DNA of 64,000 bases, from positions 62,001 to 126,000 of the forward strand of contig JAHDWA010000014.1 of the NCBI GenBank assembly GCA_023382535.1, in the 5' to 3' direction. The first letter of the stretch is position 1, and every line of letters begins with the position of its first letter. The notes below the pieces were generated by a model. That model was given only the letters and a program-made list of their open reading frames with translations. It did not search any database and had not been told where the DNA came from. Positions 1 through 8,500 of this stretch are shown piece by piece. Origin of the DNA: Anaerolineae bacterium (GTDB taxonomy: Bacteria > Chloroflexota > Anaerolineae > 4572-78 > J111). The position numbers and the translations under genes were made by a program.

Positions 1-423
1 GCGGATACCATGGCCGTGCTCCGCCAATGGGGCGCAGGTCAGAAGCATCCCGGGTTGGTCCTCCACTCCTTTTCAGGAGATCGAGCTATGGCCGAAGAGG
101 CGCTTGAGCTGGGCTTTTATTTGGGCGTCAGCGGGCCGGTCACTTTCAAAAACGCCCGCGACCTGCCGGAAATTGTGATCGCTACACCGCCCGAGCGTCT
201 CCTGGTCGAAACTGATGCCCCTTTTCTTGCCCCGCATCCTTTTCGGGGTAAGCGGAACGAACCGGCCTACGTTAAGTTGGTGGCAGAGCGGATAGCGGCC
301 TTAAAAGGATTATCTTTGGCAGAGATGAGCCGCCGCCTGACCGAAAATACTGTTGCCCTCTTTAGACTGCCGGCATCCCTGCTGTCTAACCCTGATCTCT
401 CAACTTTTACTTCAAGCCAGTAA
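1..423 (+). CDS. tatD: TatD family metal-dependent hydrolase, C-terminal part
   Basis: The reading frame is open from the first base, so the N-terminus lies outside the window. The visible 140 residues match the C-terminal half of TatD/YcfH-type metal-dependent DNases of the amidohydrolase fold. They include the LHSFSGD segment carrying a metal/active-site histidine and the LLVETDAPFLAP segment with the conserved E-T-D, followed by the NEPAYV motif. Family members are soluble 3'-5' exonucleases or D-aminoacyl-tRNA deacylase-like hydrolases. The next gene has its own promoter, so this one probably ends a separate transcript. Confidence 0.9.
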   Translation, partial: ADTMAVLRQWGAGQKHPGLVLHSFSGDRAMAEEALELGFYLGVSGPVTFKNARDLPEIVIATPPERLLVETDAPFLAPHPFRGKRNEPAYVKLVAERIAALKGLSLAEMSRRLTENTVALFRLPASLLSNPDLSTFTSSQ

Positions 424-435
424 CTACCACTTTTA

Positions 436-464
436 TTGACACAGCCCTCTCCTTGTGATAAAAT
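436..464 (+). promoter_or_regulatory. Sigma-70-type promoter for the polyprenyl synthase gene
   Basis: A perfect -35 TTGACA (436-441) lies 17 bases before a -10 TAAAAT (459-464). This predicts a start near 471 and a leader of about 55 nt before the ATG at 526. It is one of the two best matches to the housekeeping consensus in the window. Confidence 0.75.
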
Positions 465-525
465 AAACTATATAACTTTCAGAATTTTTTGAAAGTACTG
501 GATAAAAGGTTGTAAAAGGACACCC

Positions 526-1500
526 ATGACCCAAACCGTTGCTTGGCTTGATTTGGTTGCGGACGATATTAAACGCGTGGAAGAGAAGATGCGCTTCGGT
601 GTTTCGGAGCGATATCAGGATTTGCAGGCGGTTATTGACTACCTGATGGGAGCGGGAGGTAAGCGCCTGCGCCCGGCACTGACGCTGATGGCGGCCAATT
701 TTTACCCGGTGGATAAAGAGAAATCCTATTCGCTGGCCGCCTCGGTTGAGCTGCTCCATACCGCCACCCTGGTCCATGACGACCTGATTGATAATTCATT
801 GTTCCGGCGCGGCCTGCCGACCCTTAATGCCAGTTGGAGTCCAGGCGCGACGATTCTCACCGGCGATTATCTCTTTGCCCGGTCGGCGGAGCTGACGGCT
901 GAGACAGACCACGTCCGGATTGTCAAAATTTTTGCCCAAACGTTGATGACGATTGTGGGAGGAGAGTTGCAGCAGTTGTTTAATGATGGGCATAGGCGGA
1001 TACCCAGCTATGACGAGTACTATCAGCGGATCTATGCCAAGACCGCTTCACTTTTTGCGGCGGGAACGCAAAGCGGGGGTATCTTATGCGGCGCGCCTGA
1101 ACATGAAGTACAAGCTTTGCATGATTACGGTTATCACCTGGGCATGGCCTTTCAAATTGTTGACGATGTCCTTGATTTTCGCGGGGACGAAGACCGTATC
1201 GGTAAGCCGGTAGCGAATGATTTACGCCAGGGAATTGTTACTTTGCCGGTGATGCTCTTCTCCGAAAAATCGCCCGATCATCCCACTATTCTCAAAGCGG
1301 TGCGCCGCGAGCCGATCAGTGACAAGGAAATTTTGACGGTGGTGGAACAAATTCGTGCTTCCGGCTGTGTTGAGAAGGCGATGGAAGAAGCTCGCCGCTT
1401 TGCCTGCCAGGCTCAGGCCAATTTAGAAGTTCTGCCTAACAACCCGTATCGGCAAGCAATGCACGGTATCGCCGATTACACCGTAGCCCGCGATATTTGA
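526..1500 (+). CDS. Trans-polyprenyl diphosphate synthase (class I isoprenoid synthase)
   Basis: A 324-residue protein with the two aspartate-rich motifs of chain-elongating prenyl transferases. These are HDDLID at about residues 86-91 (first DDxxD) and FQIVDDVLDF at about residues 211-220 (second). The GGKRLRP segment near residue 45 binds isopentenyl diphosphate. The enzyme condenses IPP units onto an allylic diphosphate. Length and motif context resemble the long-chain (hepta- to decaprenyl) synthases that make quinone side chains, which fits the respiratory genes elsewhere in the window; exact chain length cannot be read from sequence. A consensus promoter precedes it and a terminator follows, so it is probably monocistronic. 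Confidence 0.88.
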   Translation: MTQTVAWLDLVADDIKRVEEKMRFGVSERYQDLQAVIDYLMGAGGKRLRPALTLMAANFYPVDKEKSYSLAASVELLHTATLVHDDLIDNSLFRRGLPTLNASWSPGATILTGDYLFARSAELTAETDHVRIVKIFAQTLMTIVGGELQQLFNDGHRRIPSYDEYYQRIYAKTASLFAAGTQSGGILCGAPEHEVQALHDYGYHLGMAFQIVDDVLDFRGDEDRIGKPVANDLRQGIVTLPVMLFSEKSPDHPTILKAVRREPISDKEILTVVEQIRASGCVEKAMEEARRFACQAQANLEVLPNNPYRQAMHGIADYTVARDI

Positions 1501-1523
1501 GCGAGCGTCTCTCAAGCTCACCC

Positions 1524-1564
1524 ACGGCGAGGTTAATTCAGAGAGCCTCGCCGTCGTCATTTTT
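1524..1564 (+). terminator. Rho-independent terminator after the polyprenyl synthase
   Basis: The arms ACGGCGAGG (1524-1532) and CCTCGCCGT (1546-1554) form a perfect 9-bp stem with a 13-nt loop. A CATTTTT tract follows at 1558-1564, just ahead of the next gene. Confidence 0.7.
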
Positions 1565-1576
1565 AGCCTCAACTTG

Positions 1577-2506
1577 ATGAAGATGGATTTATCAATCATC
1601 ATTGTCAACTGGAATGTCAAAGAGCTGCTGGATGTTTGCCTTCAATCTTTACTGAAGGCCGCTCACTCAGCGCCCGAGCTGGCGATTGAAATCATTGTCG
1701 TTGACAGCGCCTCCAGCGATGGCAGCCCGCAGATGGTCTGCGACCGGTTTCCCCAAGTGCGCTTAATTGCCAGCCAGGAGAATCTGGGTTATGCTCAAGG
1801 CAGTAATACTGGTGCGGAGGCAGCCGGGGGCCGCTACCTGTTTCTGCTCAATCCCGATACTGTTATTCAACCAGACGTGTTGGGGCGCATGGTTGACTAC
1901 ATGGACGCTCATCCAGAAGCGGGGGCGTTAGGGCCGCAATTGCTCTGGCCCGATGGCTCAATTCAATCCTCCCGCCGTTGCTTTCCCACGCCGGGCAGCC
2001 TGTTTTGGGAGAGCACCCTGTTGGGGCAGTGGTTGCCTGAAAACCGCTATATCCGGCGCTACCACCTGGCCGACCAGCCGGCCGACCAGCCTCAAAAAGT
2101 AGATTGGGTCGTCGGCGCGGCGATTTTAATTCGGCGTGAAGCCTGGCAGCAAGTCGGCCCGATTGACCCGGACTTTTTTATGTATTTTGAAGAAACCGAT
2201 TGGTGCCAGCGCAGCGCCGAGGCAGGCTGGGAAACGCATTATTTACCCACAGTGCAGATCACCCACTACGAGGGCAAATCCAGCGAGCAAGTTGCGGCGG
2301 CGCGGACCTTACGCTTTCAGCGGAGTAAACTGCGTTACACCCGTAAATATTTTGGTCCTGGCTGGGCCAGCCTGTTACGGCTTTTTTTGTGGCTCACCTT
2401 TGCCTTCCAATGGGCCGAGGAATGCCTCAAATGGCTGCTGGGCCACCGGCGTGCCCTGCGTCGAGAGCGAATGACGGCTTATGCCCAGGTACTGCGGGGA
2501 TTGTGA
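1577..2506 (+). CDS. Family 2 glycosyltransferase (rhamnosyltransferase-like)
   Basis: A GT-A fold transferase of about 309 residues. It opens with the typical LSIIIVNWNVKELL beta-strand/loop, has the D-S-A-S-S-D-G sugar-nucleotide segment, and has FLLNPDT where the DxD-like metal motif of the WcaA/dTDP-rhamnosyltransferase group sits. A C-terminal hydrophobic patch (LLRLFLWLTFAFQW) suggests membrane association. ATG 1577 and ATG 1583 are both possible starts, and neither has a strong ribosome site. The stop codon overlaps the ATG of the next glycosyltransferase (TGATG), so the two are translationally coupled and likely act on one cell-surface or lipid-linked glycan. Confidence 0.87.
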   Translation: MKMDLSIIIVNWNVKELLDVCLQSLLKAAHSAPELAIEIIVVDSASSDGSPQMVCDRFPQVRLIASQENLGYAQGSNTGAEAAGGRYLFLLNPDTVIQPDVLGRMVDYMDAHPEAGALGPQLLWPDGSIQSSRRCFPTPGSLFWESTLLGQWLPENRYIRRYHLADQPADQPQKVDWVVGAAILIRREAWQQVGPIDPDFFMYFEETDWCQRSAEAGWETHYLPTVQITHYEGKSSEQVAAARTLRFQRSKLRYTRKYFGPGWASLLRLFLWLTFAFQWAEECLKWLLGHRRALRRERMTAYAQVLRGL

Positions 2507-3747
2507 TGAAAGTGGCCTTCCTCAGCGGCGAATACCCGCCTATGCAGGGCGGCATTGCCGACCACACAGCCTACCTCGCTCAACATTTGGCCTCTTTGGG
2601 CCTTGACTCCTCGGTTTTAATCAGCCGGCGCTGGCAGGATGCTGAGACCTCAGCGGTCTTTAAGACCGTTGAGGTTTCACCTCCTGTTTTTGCCTCTCTC
2701 CCTGATTGGAGTTGGCGCTGTTGGCCCGGCGTCGCCAGCTTTCTAAAGACCTATCAACCTGATATCTTGCACATCCAGTACCAGGCGGCGGCGTTTGGTT
2801 TAGGCGGCTGGGTCAACTGGCTGCCGTGGTTTCTTAAAAAGCGAGGCACTCCTGCGCGCATCGTGACTACATTTCACGATTTGCGGGTTCCCTACATTTT
2901 TCCCAAAGCCGGCGCTTTTCGCTGGAAATCCATGCTGGCCCTGGCCCGTCACAGCGATGCGGTTATTTGTACCAATCGGGAAGATCTGGAGCAATTGTCA
3001 ATGGTCAATAATCAATTATCAATGGTTAATGATCCAATTTCTCCTCCGCTCCCCCGCTCCCTTGCTCCCTTGCTCACGCTTATTCCTCTCGGCAGTAATG
3101 TCGAACCCCAGCCGCCCCCTGATTTTGAGCGAGTGACGTGGCGTAAGAAGTATTATGCTGACGAAAAGACGCTGCTTTTGGCTTATTTTGGCTTTTTGAA
3201 TGAGAGCAAAGGGGGCGAGGAGCTAATCGAGACACTGGCCCTGCTGCGGCAACAGGGGCTTGATGCCCGTTTGTTGCTCATTGGCGGGGATGTTGGCCAC
3301 GCCGACCCGACAAACGTGGCTTACGCCAAAAAAGTTCAGGCACTTATTGACCGGCGCCATCTGGCCGATTTTGTCTACCGCACCGGTTATACGAGTCTGA
3401 CCGAGGTTTCGGCCAACCTGCTGGCCGCCGATGCCGTGGTTATGCCTTACCGCGATGGCGTGTCGTTTCGCCGCACCACGTTAATTGCCGCGCTGCGGCA
3501 CGGTTGCCCGGTGGTCAGCACCTACCCGGCTGACCCCGGCCTTATCCCCGAAATTCGTCCCGGAGAAAATATGCTGCTGGCCCGGCCCGGCGATGCCACT
3601 GCTTTAGCCCAAGCGGTAGCCCAACTGGCCGACGATCCGGCTTTGGGCCAGAAATTAGCCCTGGGTTCAAAGCAGTTGGGTGATTTGTTCACGTGGGAAA
3701 AAATTGCCCGAGACACCGCCGAGTTGTATCGGCGGTTAAGCCGGTAG
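2506..3747 (+). CDS. Family 4 glycosyltransferase with two in-frame repeat insertions
   Basis: About 413 residues with a GT-B architecture. The N-terminal domain starts MKVAFLSGEYPPMQGG, which is typical of GT4. The C-terminal domain has the nucleotide-sugar site, including LIPLGSNV, the GFLNESKGGEEL segment and PYRDGVSFRRTTLIAAL near the conserved EAxAxG-like region. The start at 2506 overlaps the previous stop by one base. Two stretches look like intergenic repeats read as protein: a palindrome at 2646-2676 (about residues 47-57) and a tandem-repeat tract at 2992-3075 (about residues 163-190). Both lengths keep the frame, so the gene may still be functional with low-complexity inserts in surface loops. 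Confidence 0.86.
   Translation: MKVAFLSGEYPPMQGGIADHTAYLAQHLASLGLDSSVLISRRWQDAETSAVFKTVEVSPPVFASLPDWSWRCWPGVASFLKTYQPDILHIQYQAAAFGLGGWVNWLPWFLKKRGTPARIVTTFHDLRVPYIFPKAGAFRWKSMLALARHSDAVICTNREDLEQLSMVNNQLSMVNDPISPPLPRSLAPLLTLIPLGSNVEPQPPPDFERVTWRKKYYADEKTLLLAYFGFLNESKGGEELIETLALLRQQGLDARLLLIGGDVGHADPTNVAYAKKVQALIDRRHLADFVYRTGYTSLTEVSANLLAADAVVMPYRDGVSFRRTTLIAALRHGCPVVSTYPADPGLIPEIRPGENMLLARPGDATALAQAVAQLADDPALGQKLALGSKQLGDLFTWEKIARDTAELYRRLSR
2646..2676. repeat. 31-bp palindrome inserted in the GT4 coding sequence
   Basis: The left arm is 2646-2660 (GACCTCAGCGGTCTT) and the right arm is 2662-2676, around one central base. Thirteen of 15 pairs are perfect, and one further pair is G-T. It is fully in frame and encodes part of a non-conserved loop. 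Its perfection is unexpected for coding sequence, and it resembles dispersed REP-like palindromes. Confidence 0.7.
2992..3075. repeat. Tandem simple-repeat tract inside the GT4 gene
   Basis: Two 21-bp copies are adjacent (2992-3012 and 3013-3033, 18 of 21 identical, core TCAATGGT). A pyrimidine-rich tract follows with a 9-bp period of the type GCTCCCTTG (about 3050-3075). The block is in frame and replaces what is normally a short linker between the two GT-B domains. Confidence 0.75.
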
Positions 3748-3774
3748 AAACAGCAGCTTGAAGAAAGAGGATAA

Positions 3775-4263
3775 ATGGAAAACCCAGGGCCGTTTACCAG
3801 CGCCGACCTGCAACGCTTTATCGAGACCCATCAAATCGAAGCCACCATTTTGCCGATGGCCGAACACACGCCGACTGTGCCCGACGCGGCCCGCGTCCTG
3901 GCCGTCGAACCGGAGCAGATTATCAAGTCACTGGTGTTTTTGGTCAAGGATGAACCGCTGCTGGTCATCAACAACGGTCTGGCCAAAGTGGACCAGCGCA
4001 AGATTGCCGAACGGCTGGGCGTCGGCAGAAAGCAGGTCAAATTTGCCAGCGCGGAGCAGGCCCTTGAAATCACCGGCTATGTGGTTGGCAGCATGCCACC
4101 CTTTGGACACCGGCACAAGCTGCGGACCCTGGTTGACCCGGCTATCACCGAGCTTCAGGTCATCTTTGGCGGAGGGGGAGATATTAATGCGATGATGCGT
4201 CTTACGCCGGGGGAGTTGCTGCGGGTGACGAAGGGAGAGATTGTTGGCGTAGGAATGATTTGA
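3775..4263 (+). CDS. YbaK/EbsC-type aminoacyl-tRNA deacylase
   Basis: A 162-residue single-domain protein of the YbaK/ProX family, which hydrolyses mischarged prolyl-tRNA and related species in trans. Recognisable features are the IIKSLVFLV strand with the conserved catalytic-region lysine, the VGSMPPFGH segment (usually GGxxPxG) and a C-terminal GGGGDINAMMRLTPGEL segment. The start at 3775 has an AGAGGA ribosome site 5 nt upstream. It follows the glycosyltransferases by 27 bases and may share their transcript. The amino acid specificity cannot be assigned. Confidence 0.85.
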   Translation: MENPGPFTSADLQRFIETHQIEATILPMAEHTPTVPDAARVLAVEPEQIIKSLVFLVKDEPLLVINNGLAKVDQRKIAERLGVGRKQVKFASAEQALEITGYVVGSMPPFGHRHKLRTLVDPAITELQVIFGGGGDINAMMRLTPGELLRVTKGEIVGVGMI

Positions 4264-4310
4264 CCAAAAGAACGGATGTTCTTATAATTGAATCCGAAAG
4301 GGGGCAAAAT

Positions 4311-5450
4311 ATGGACATCCAGCAAAAGGTTGAAATCTTGGGCCAGGCGGCCGCTCTGGATTGTGAAGGGCCGCCGGCAATGACTCGGGAAGAACGCAAG
4401 GCCCAATTTATTGATCAGAGCCGGGTCTACGTGACGCACCCACAGCGGGGAAAAATCCCGGTTCTACGGACGATGCAGACCAGCGCCTGCGAGCGAAACT
4501 GCTACTACTGCCCCTTTCAAGCGGGGCGGGATTACCGGCGGGTTTCTTTCAAGCCGGACGAGTTGGCTGCCACTTTTGACCAGATGCAGCGCAAGCGGCT
4601 GGTTGAAGGGCTGTTTTTAAGCAGCGGTATTATTGGCGGCGGCGTTAAGGCTATGGATCCCATGCTGGACACGGTGGAAATCCTCCGGCGCAAGTATGAA
4701 TATCACGGTTATATCCATCTCAAGGTTATGCCCGGGGCTGAATCGGCGCAGATTGAACGGGCAGCGCGCCTAGCCGACCGTCTTTCGATTAACCTGGAAG
4801 GAGCTAACGAGCAGCGTTTGTTGGCCCTGGCCCCCAAGAAGGACTTTTGGCAAGAGTTGCTGCCGCCGCTCTATTGGGTGCGCCAGAACCAACGCAGCCT
4901 GGGGCCGTGGGTCAGGCCGCCCAGCATCACGACCCAATTTGTGGTTGGCCCGGCGGGCGAGTCTGATCGTGAGTTGTTGACGACGGCCAATATGCTCTAC
5001 CAGGAAGCAAATCTGGCCCGGGCCTATTACTCTCCTTTTAATCCTATTCGCGGCACAGTTTTGGAGAATCTGCCCAAAACGCCTTTGATGCGGGAGCAGC
5101 GCCTGTATCAGGCCGACTGGTTGCTGCGTTTCTACGGCTTTGCCGTCCACGAACTGCCCTTTGACGAGCAGGGGCATCTGCCGTTGAACGTCGATCCCAA
5201 GCTCATGTGGGCTAAAATTCACCTGAGCCAGCGACCGACTGAAATCAACCGGGCCAGCCGGGCTGAACTTCTGCGTATCCCGGGCATTGGCCCCAAAACG
5301 ACTGAGGCGATTTTAGCAGCGCGCCGGTTGGGAATGCTTAGCAGCCTGCAACAACTCAGGCAGCTTGGGGTTCACACAGGCCGAGCTGCGCCTTTTATCC
5401 TCCTCAATGGGAAGCAAACTGAGTACCAATTACCTCTGGCCGGATTTTAG
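4311..5450 (+). CDS. Radical SAM protein with C-terminal helix-hairpin-helix
   Basis: About 379 residues. CERNCYYC near residue 60 is the CxxxCxxC cluster that ligates the [4Fe-4S] of radical SAM enzymes. The C-terminus holds a helix-hairpin-helix motif (ELLRIPGIGPKTTEAI) that normally binds DNA. This architecture matches the family annotated as putative DNA modification/repair radical SAM protein, which often neighbours a uracil-DNA glycosylase-like gene; no such partner is present here. I chose ATG 4311 because AAAGGGGG sits just upstream, in preference to the longer frame beginning at 4260. A terminator follows. Confidence 0.85.
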   Translation: MDIQQKVEILGQAAALDCEGPPAMTREERKAQFIDQSRVYVTHPQRGKIPVLRTMQTSACERNCYYCPFQAGRDYRRVSFKPDELAATFDQMQRKRLVEGLFLSSGIIGGGVKAMDPMLDTVEILRRKYEYHGYIHLKVMPGAESAQIERAARLADRLSINLEGANEQRLLALAPKKDFWQELLPPLYWVRQNQRSLGPWVRPPSITTQFVVGPAGESDRELLTTANMLYQEANLARAYYSPFNPIRGTVLENLPKTPLMREQRLYQADWLLRFYGFAVHELPFDEQGHLPLNVDPKLMWAKIHLSQRPTEINRASRAELLRIPGIGPKTTEAILAARRLGMLSSLQQLRQLGVHTGRAAPFILLNGKQTEYQLPLAGF

Positions 5451-5469
5451 CCGGAATAGCCGGACTCAA

Positions 5470-5503
5470 AAGAGGCGTCCTTGCTTGAGGGGCGCCTCTT
5501 TTT
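5470..5503 (+). terminator. Rho-independent terminator after the radical SAM gene
   Basis: The arms AAGAGGCGTCC (5470-5480) and GGGCGCCTCTT (5490-5500) pair at 10 of 11 positions and run into TTTTT. It closes the transcript that includes the YbaK-like and radical SAM genes. Confidence 0.8.
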
Positions 5504-5588
5504 ACTATTCCCAGAGATTAGATTTAAGTAACAGGCTCAGTTCTGGTAAAATGAGTGAAATAATGGCTCTGCCCCGATGGGAGTTCCT

Positions 5589-8500
5589 ATGCCTGCTAAA
5601 AAAGGCTCGACTTTGCCTGCCTCGTTATTTAATAAGGTGCGGCAGAAGTTAAATCCAAGTTTGCCTGTTATCCGCTGCACCAAGGCCACCCTGGTTCATC
5701 TGTCGCATACTCTGGAAGATTTGGTTTTGAGCCGGCGTAGGCCCGCGATGATTTTTGCAGGCTTTCAAGAGTCAACCTATTGGCGGGCAGAAACAGAACG
5801 TTACCAGGAACTGGCACAGGTAGCTCAACAGGTCTGCATCTTTGCCGGTCCTCCCTTACCCCCTGAAAGTAAGGCGGCTTCGCTCCATATTACGCTGAAC
5901 AGTGATGATCCTTTGCGCCAGGAGTGGTTCTTGACCATTTTGTCTGAAGCCTTTAGCGTAGTTTTGAGCGGGCAGGAGTGCCAGGTTGGCGCTCCGGACG
6001 AAGCTGCCCGGCAATTTGATACCCTCTGGAGCTTTGAACCTCAGGTTGTCAATAGCGCCCTTGATCTTTTAGAGGAAGTTGTGGCTACCTACCGGCCCGA
6101 CCGGCTGTCGGAATTGCAGGCCGGGCGGACAAAATACCCCCCCAGTCCACCCGATCCTACCCTTATCACCGAGTTTACCGTGAAAGCGCTTCACTTTCAA
6201 GAGACCCTGCACCGGCGCCACAAAGAAACCGAGACAACCTGGCAGCAATATCAGGAGAGCCTGGAAGAGCAAATTTTTGAGCGGACCGAGGCTTTGACCA
6301 AAGCCAACCAGCAGTTGCAGCAGGAAATTGTCGAGCGGCAACGAGCTGAGGCAGCTCTGGCTGAAGAACGTAATTTGCTGCGCACCCTGATTGATAATGT
6401 GCCGGATTTGATCTTTGTTAAGGATGTGGAGAGTCGCCTGATTCTGGTCAATACCGCTTCGCTGCTGCTTAGACAACTGACCGAGCCGGATGAAATGATT
6501 GGCAAGACCGATTTTGATTTGCACTCGCCGGAGTTGGCTTCCCAATATTATGCTGATGAGCAGTGCGTTATCCATTCTGGCCAATCTTTAATTGCCCACG
6601 AAGAACTTTATGTTACCCCTTCCGGCCAGCGAAAGTGGCTCTCGACGACCAAAGTACCGTTGCGTGACAGTCAAGGGCAAATTGTTGGGCTGGTCGGCCT
6701 GAGCCGGGACATTACCGAGCAGAAGCAAGCTAAAGAAGAGTTGCAGCGGTATCGTGACCATTTGGAGGACTTGGTGATTGAACGCACGGCCAGTCTCCGG
6801 GCGGCGAACCAACAACTCCAACGAGAAGTCGCCGAACGCAAACAGGCTGAGGCGGAACGAGAACGGCTGCTGGTGGCCGAACGAGAACAGCGTCTTCTGG
6901 CTGAAACGATGCAAGAAGTCGTCTTGGCTCTCACTTCGCAAACGAGCCACGCGGCTGTACTAGATGAAATTTTACGCCAGACGCAGCGGATTGTACCTTT
7001 TAAGACGGCCCATATTGCCCTACTAGAAGGTGATTTTTTACGGGTCGGCCGTTGGTACGGTTATCAAAGTTTTGACCAACAGGAGATGGCTTTTCGTTTG
7101 CTTCAGCCGGTGGCTAATTTCCCCCTTGATCAGTTAGTCATCGGGTCACGCATACCGTTGGCTGTTCCTGATACTCAACTAGAATCACGTTGGGTAGTGT
7201 GGCCTGCCGTAGCTTGGATTCGTTCCTATATTTCCGTCCCGATTTGTCTACAAGAGCGGGTGCTGGGCTTACTCCGGTTGGACAGCGATATCCCTGGTAA
7301 ATTCTCGGATGAGGATGCCTATCGTCTCCTGTCTTTGGCCAATGCCGCCGCTATTGCCCTGGAGAACGCCCGGCTTTACGCCGAAACGCAGCAGCGGCTC
7401 AAAGAGCAGACGGCGCTGCGGGAGGCCGGGGCCATCATTTCCTCAACCCTCGGTTTTAGCGGCGTATTAAGCCTTATTGCTGAGCAAATGGGCCGGGCTA
7501 TAGACGTTACCAGTGCCTACATTTCTATTTACAACCCCGACTCTTCCTGGACGGTGCTGGCCGAGTATTACGGGCCAGAAGCTTCGCCGCAAGAAAAAAA
7601 TATATCTGATCTGGGTGTTACCTACTCTATGCCGGAGGACAATCCGGCGTATCTGGATTGTCTGCGGGCGGGGCAAGTGGAAATCTTGCATCGCGACGAC
7701 CCGAACACGCCTGAAAGCGAACGAAACCATTTGCGGCAGTTCGATGGCCAGTCGGCGCTGTTGATCCCCTTACGCTTCAGCGGTGAGCTTGTTGCCTTCG
7801 CCGATCTATGGGAAAGCCGGCAGCGGCGCGAATTTACACGGGATGAGATTGCTCTGTGTCAGAGTATCGCTCAGCAGGCGGCGATTGCCATTGAAAATGC
7901 CCGCCTCTACGCCGAAACGCAGAAATTATATCAACAGACCCAACAGCAGGCCCGGCAACTGGAGCAGATTTTGAACACGATAGTGAGTGGAATTATTCTG
8001 CTTGATCCTGACTACCGGATTAAGATGGCGAATCCGGCCGGGCAGAATTATTTGTTGCTGTTAGCCGGGAGCGAAATAGGCCAGACGTGTACGCACCTGG
8101 GTGGACGTCCCCTGGCGGAGTTACTAACTGCGCCCCAGCAGGGGCCATATCACGAGATTACGCCAGAGGGTCTAACCCGGCCTATCTTCGAGGTCTATGC
8201 TCGCCCCATTGTGGGCGGACCCGAGGCTGAAGGTTGGGTGATGGTAATACGAGATACCACAGACCAGCGTGACATTCAGAAACGGATGCAGCAGCAAGAG
8301 AAACTGGCTGCCGTAGGCCAATTGGCGGCGGGTATTGCCCATGATTTCAATAATATTCTGACCAGTGTCATCGGTTTTGCCGAATTGGCTCGGTATGCGC
8401 CAGATGTGCCGGCGCCAGTAAGAGATGATTTAGGCCACATTGTTCAGCAAGGGCAGCGTGCGGCTCGCCTGGTACGCCAGGTCCTGGATTTTGCCCGCAA

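Noticed and set aside
4260..4310. Extended N-terminus for the radical SAM gene
   Set aside because: The extra 17 residues overlap the YbaK stop and have no ribosome site, whereas ATG 4311 has a good one.
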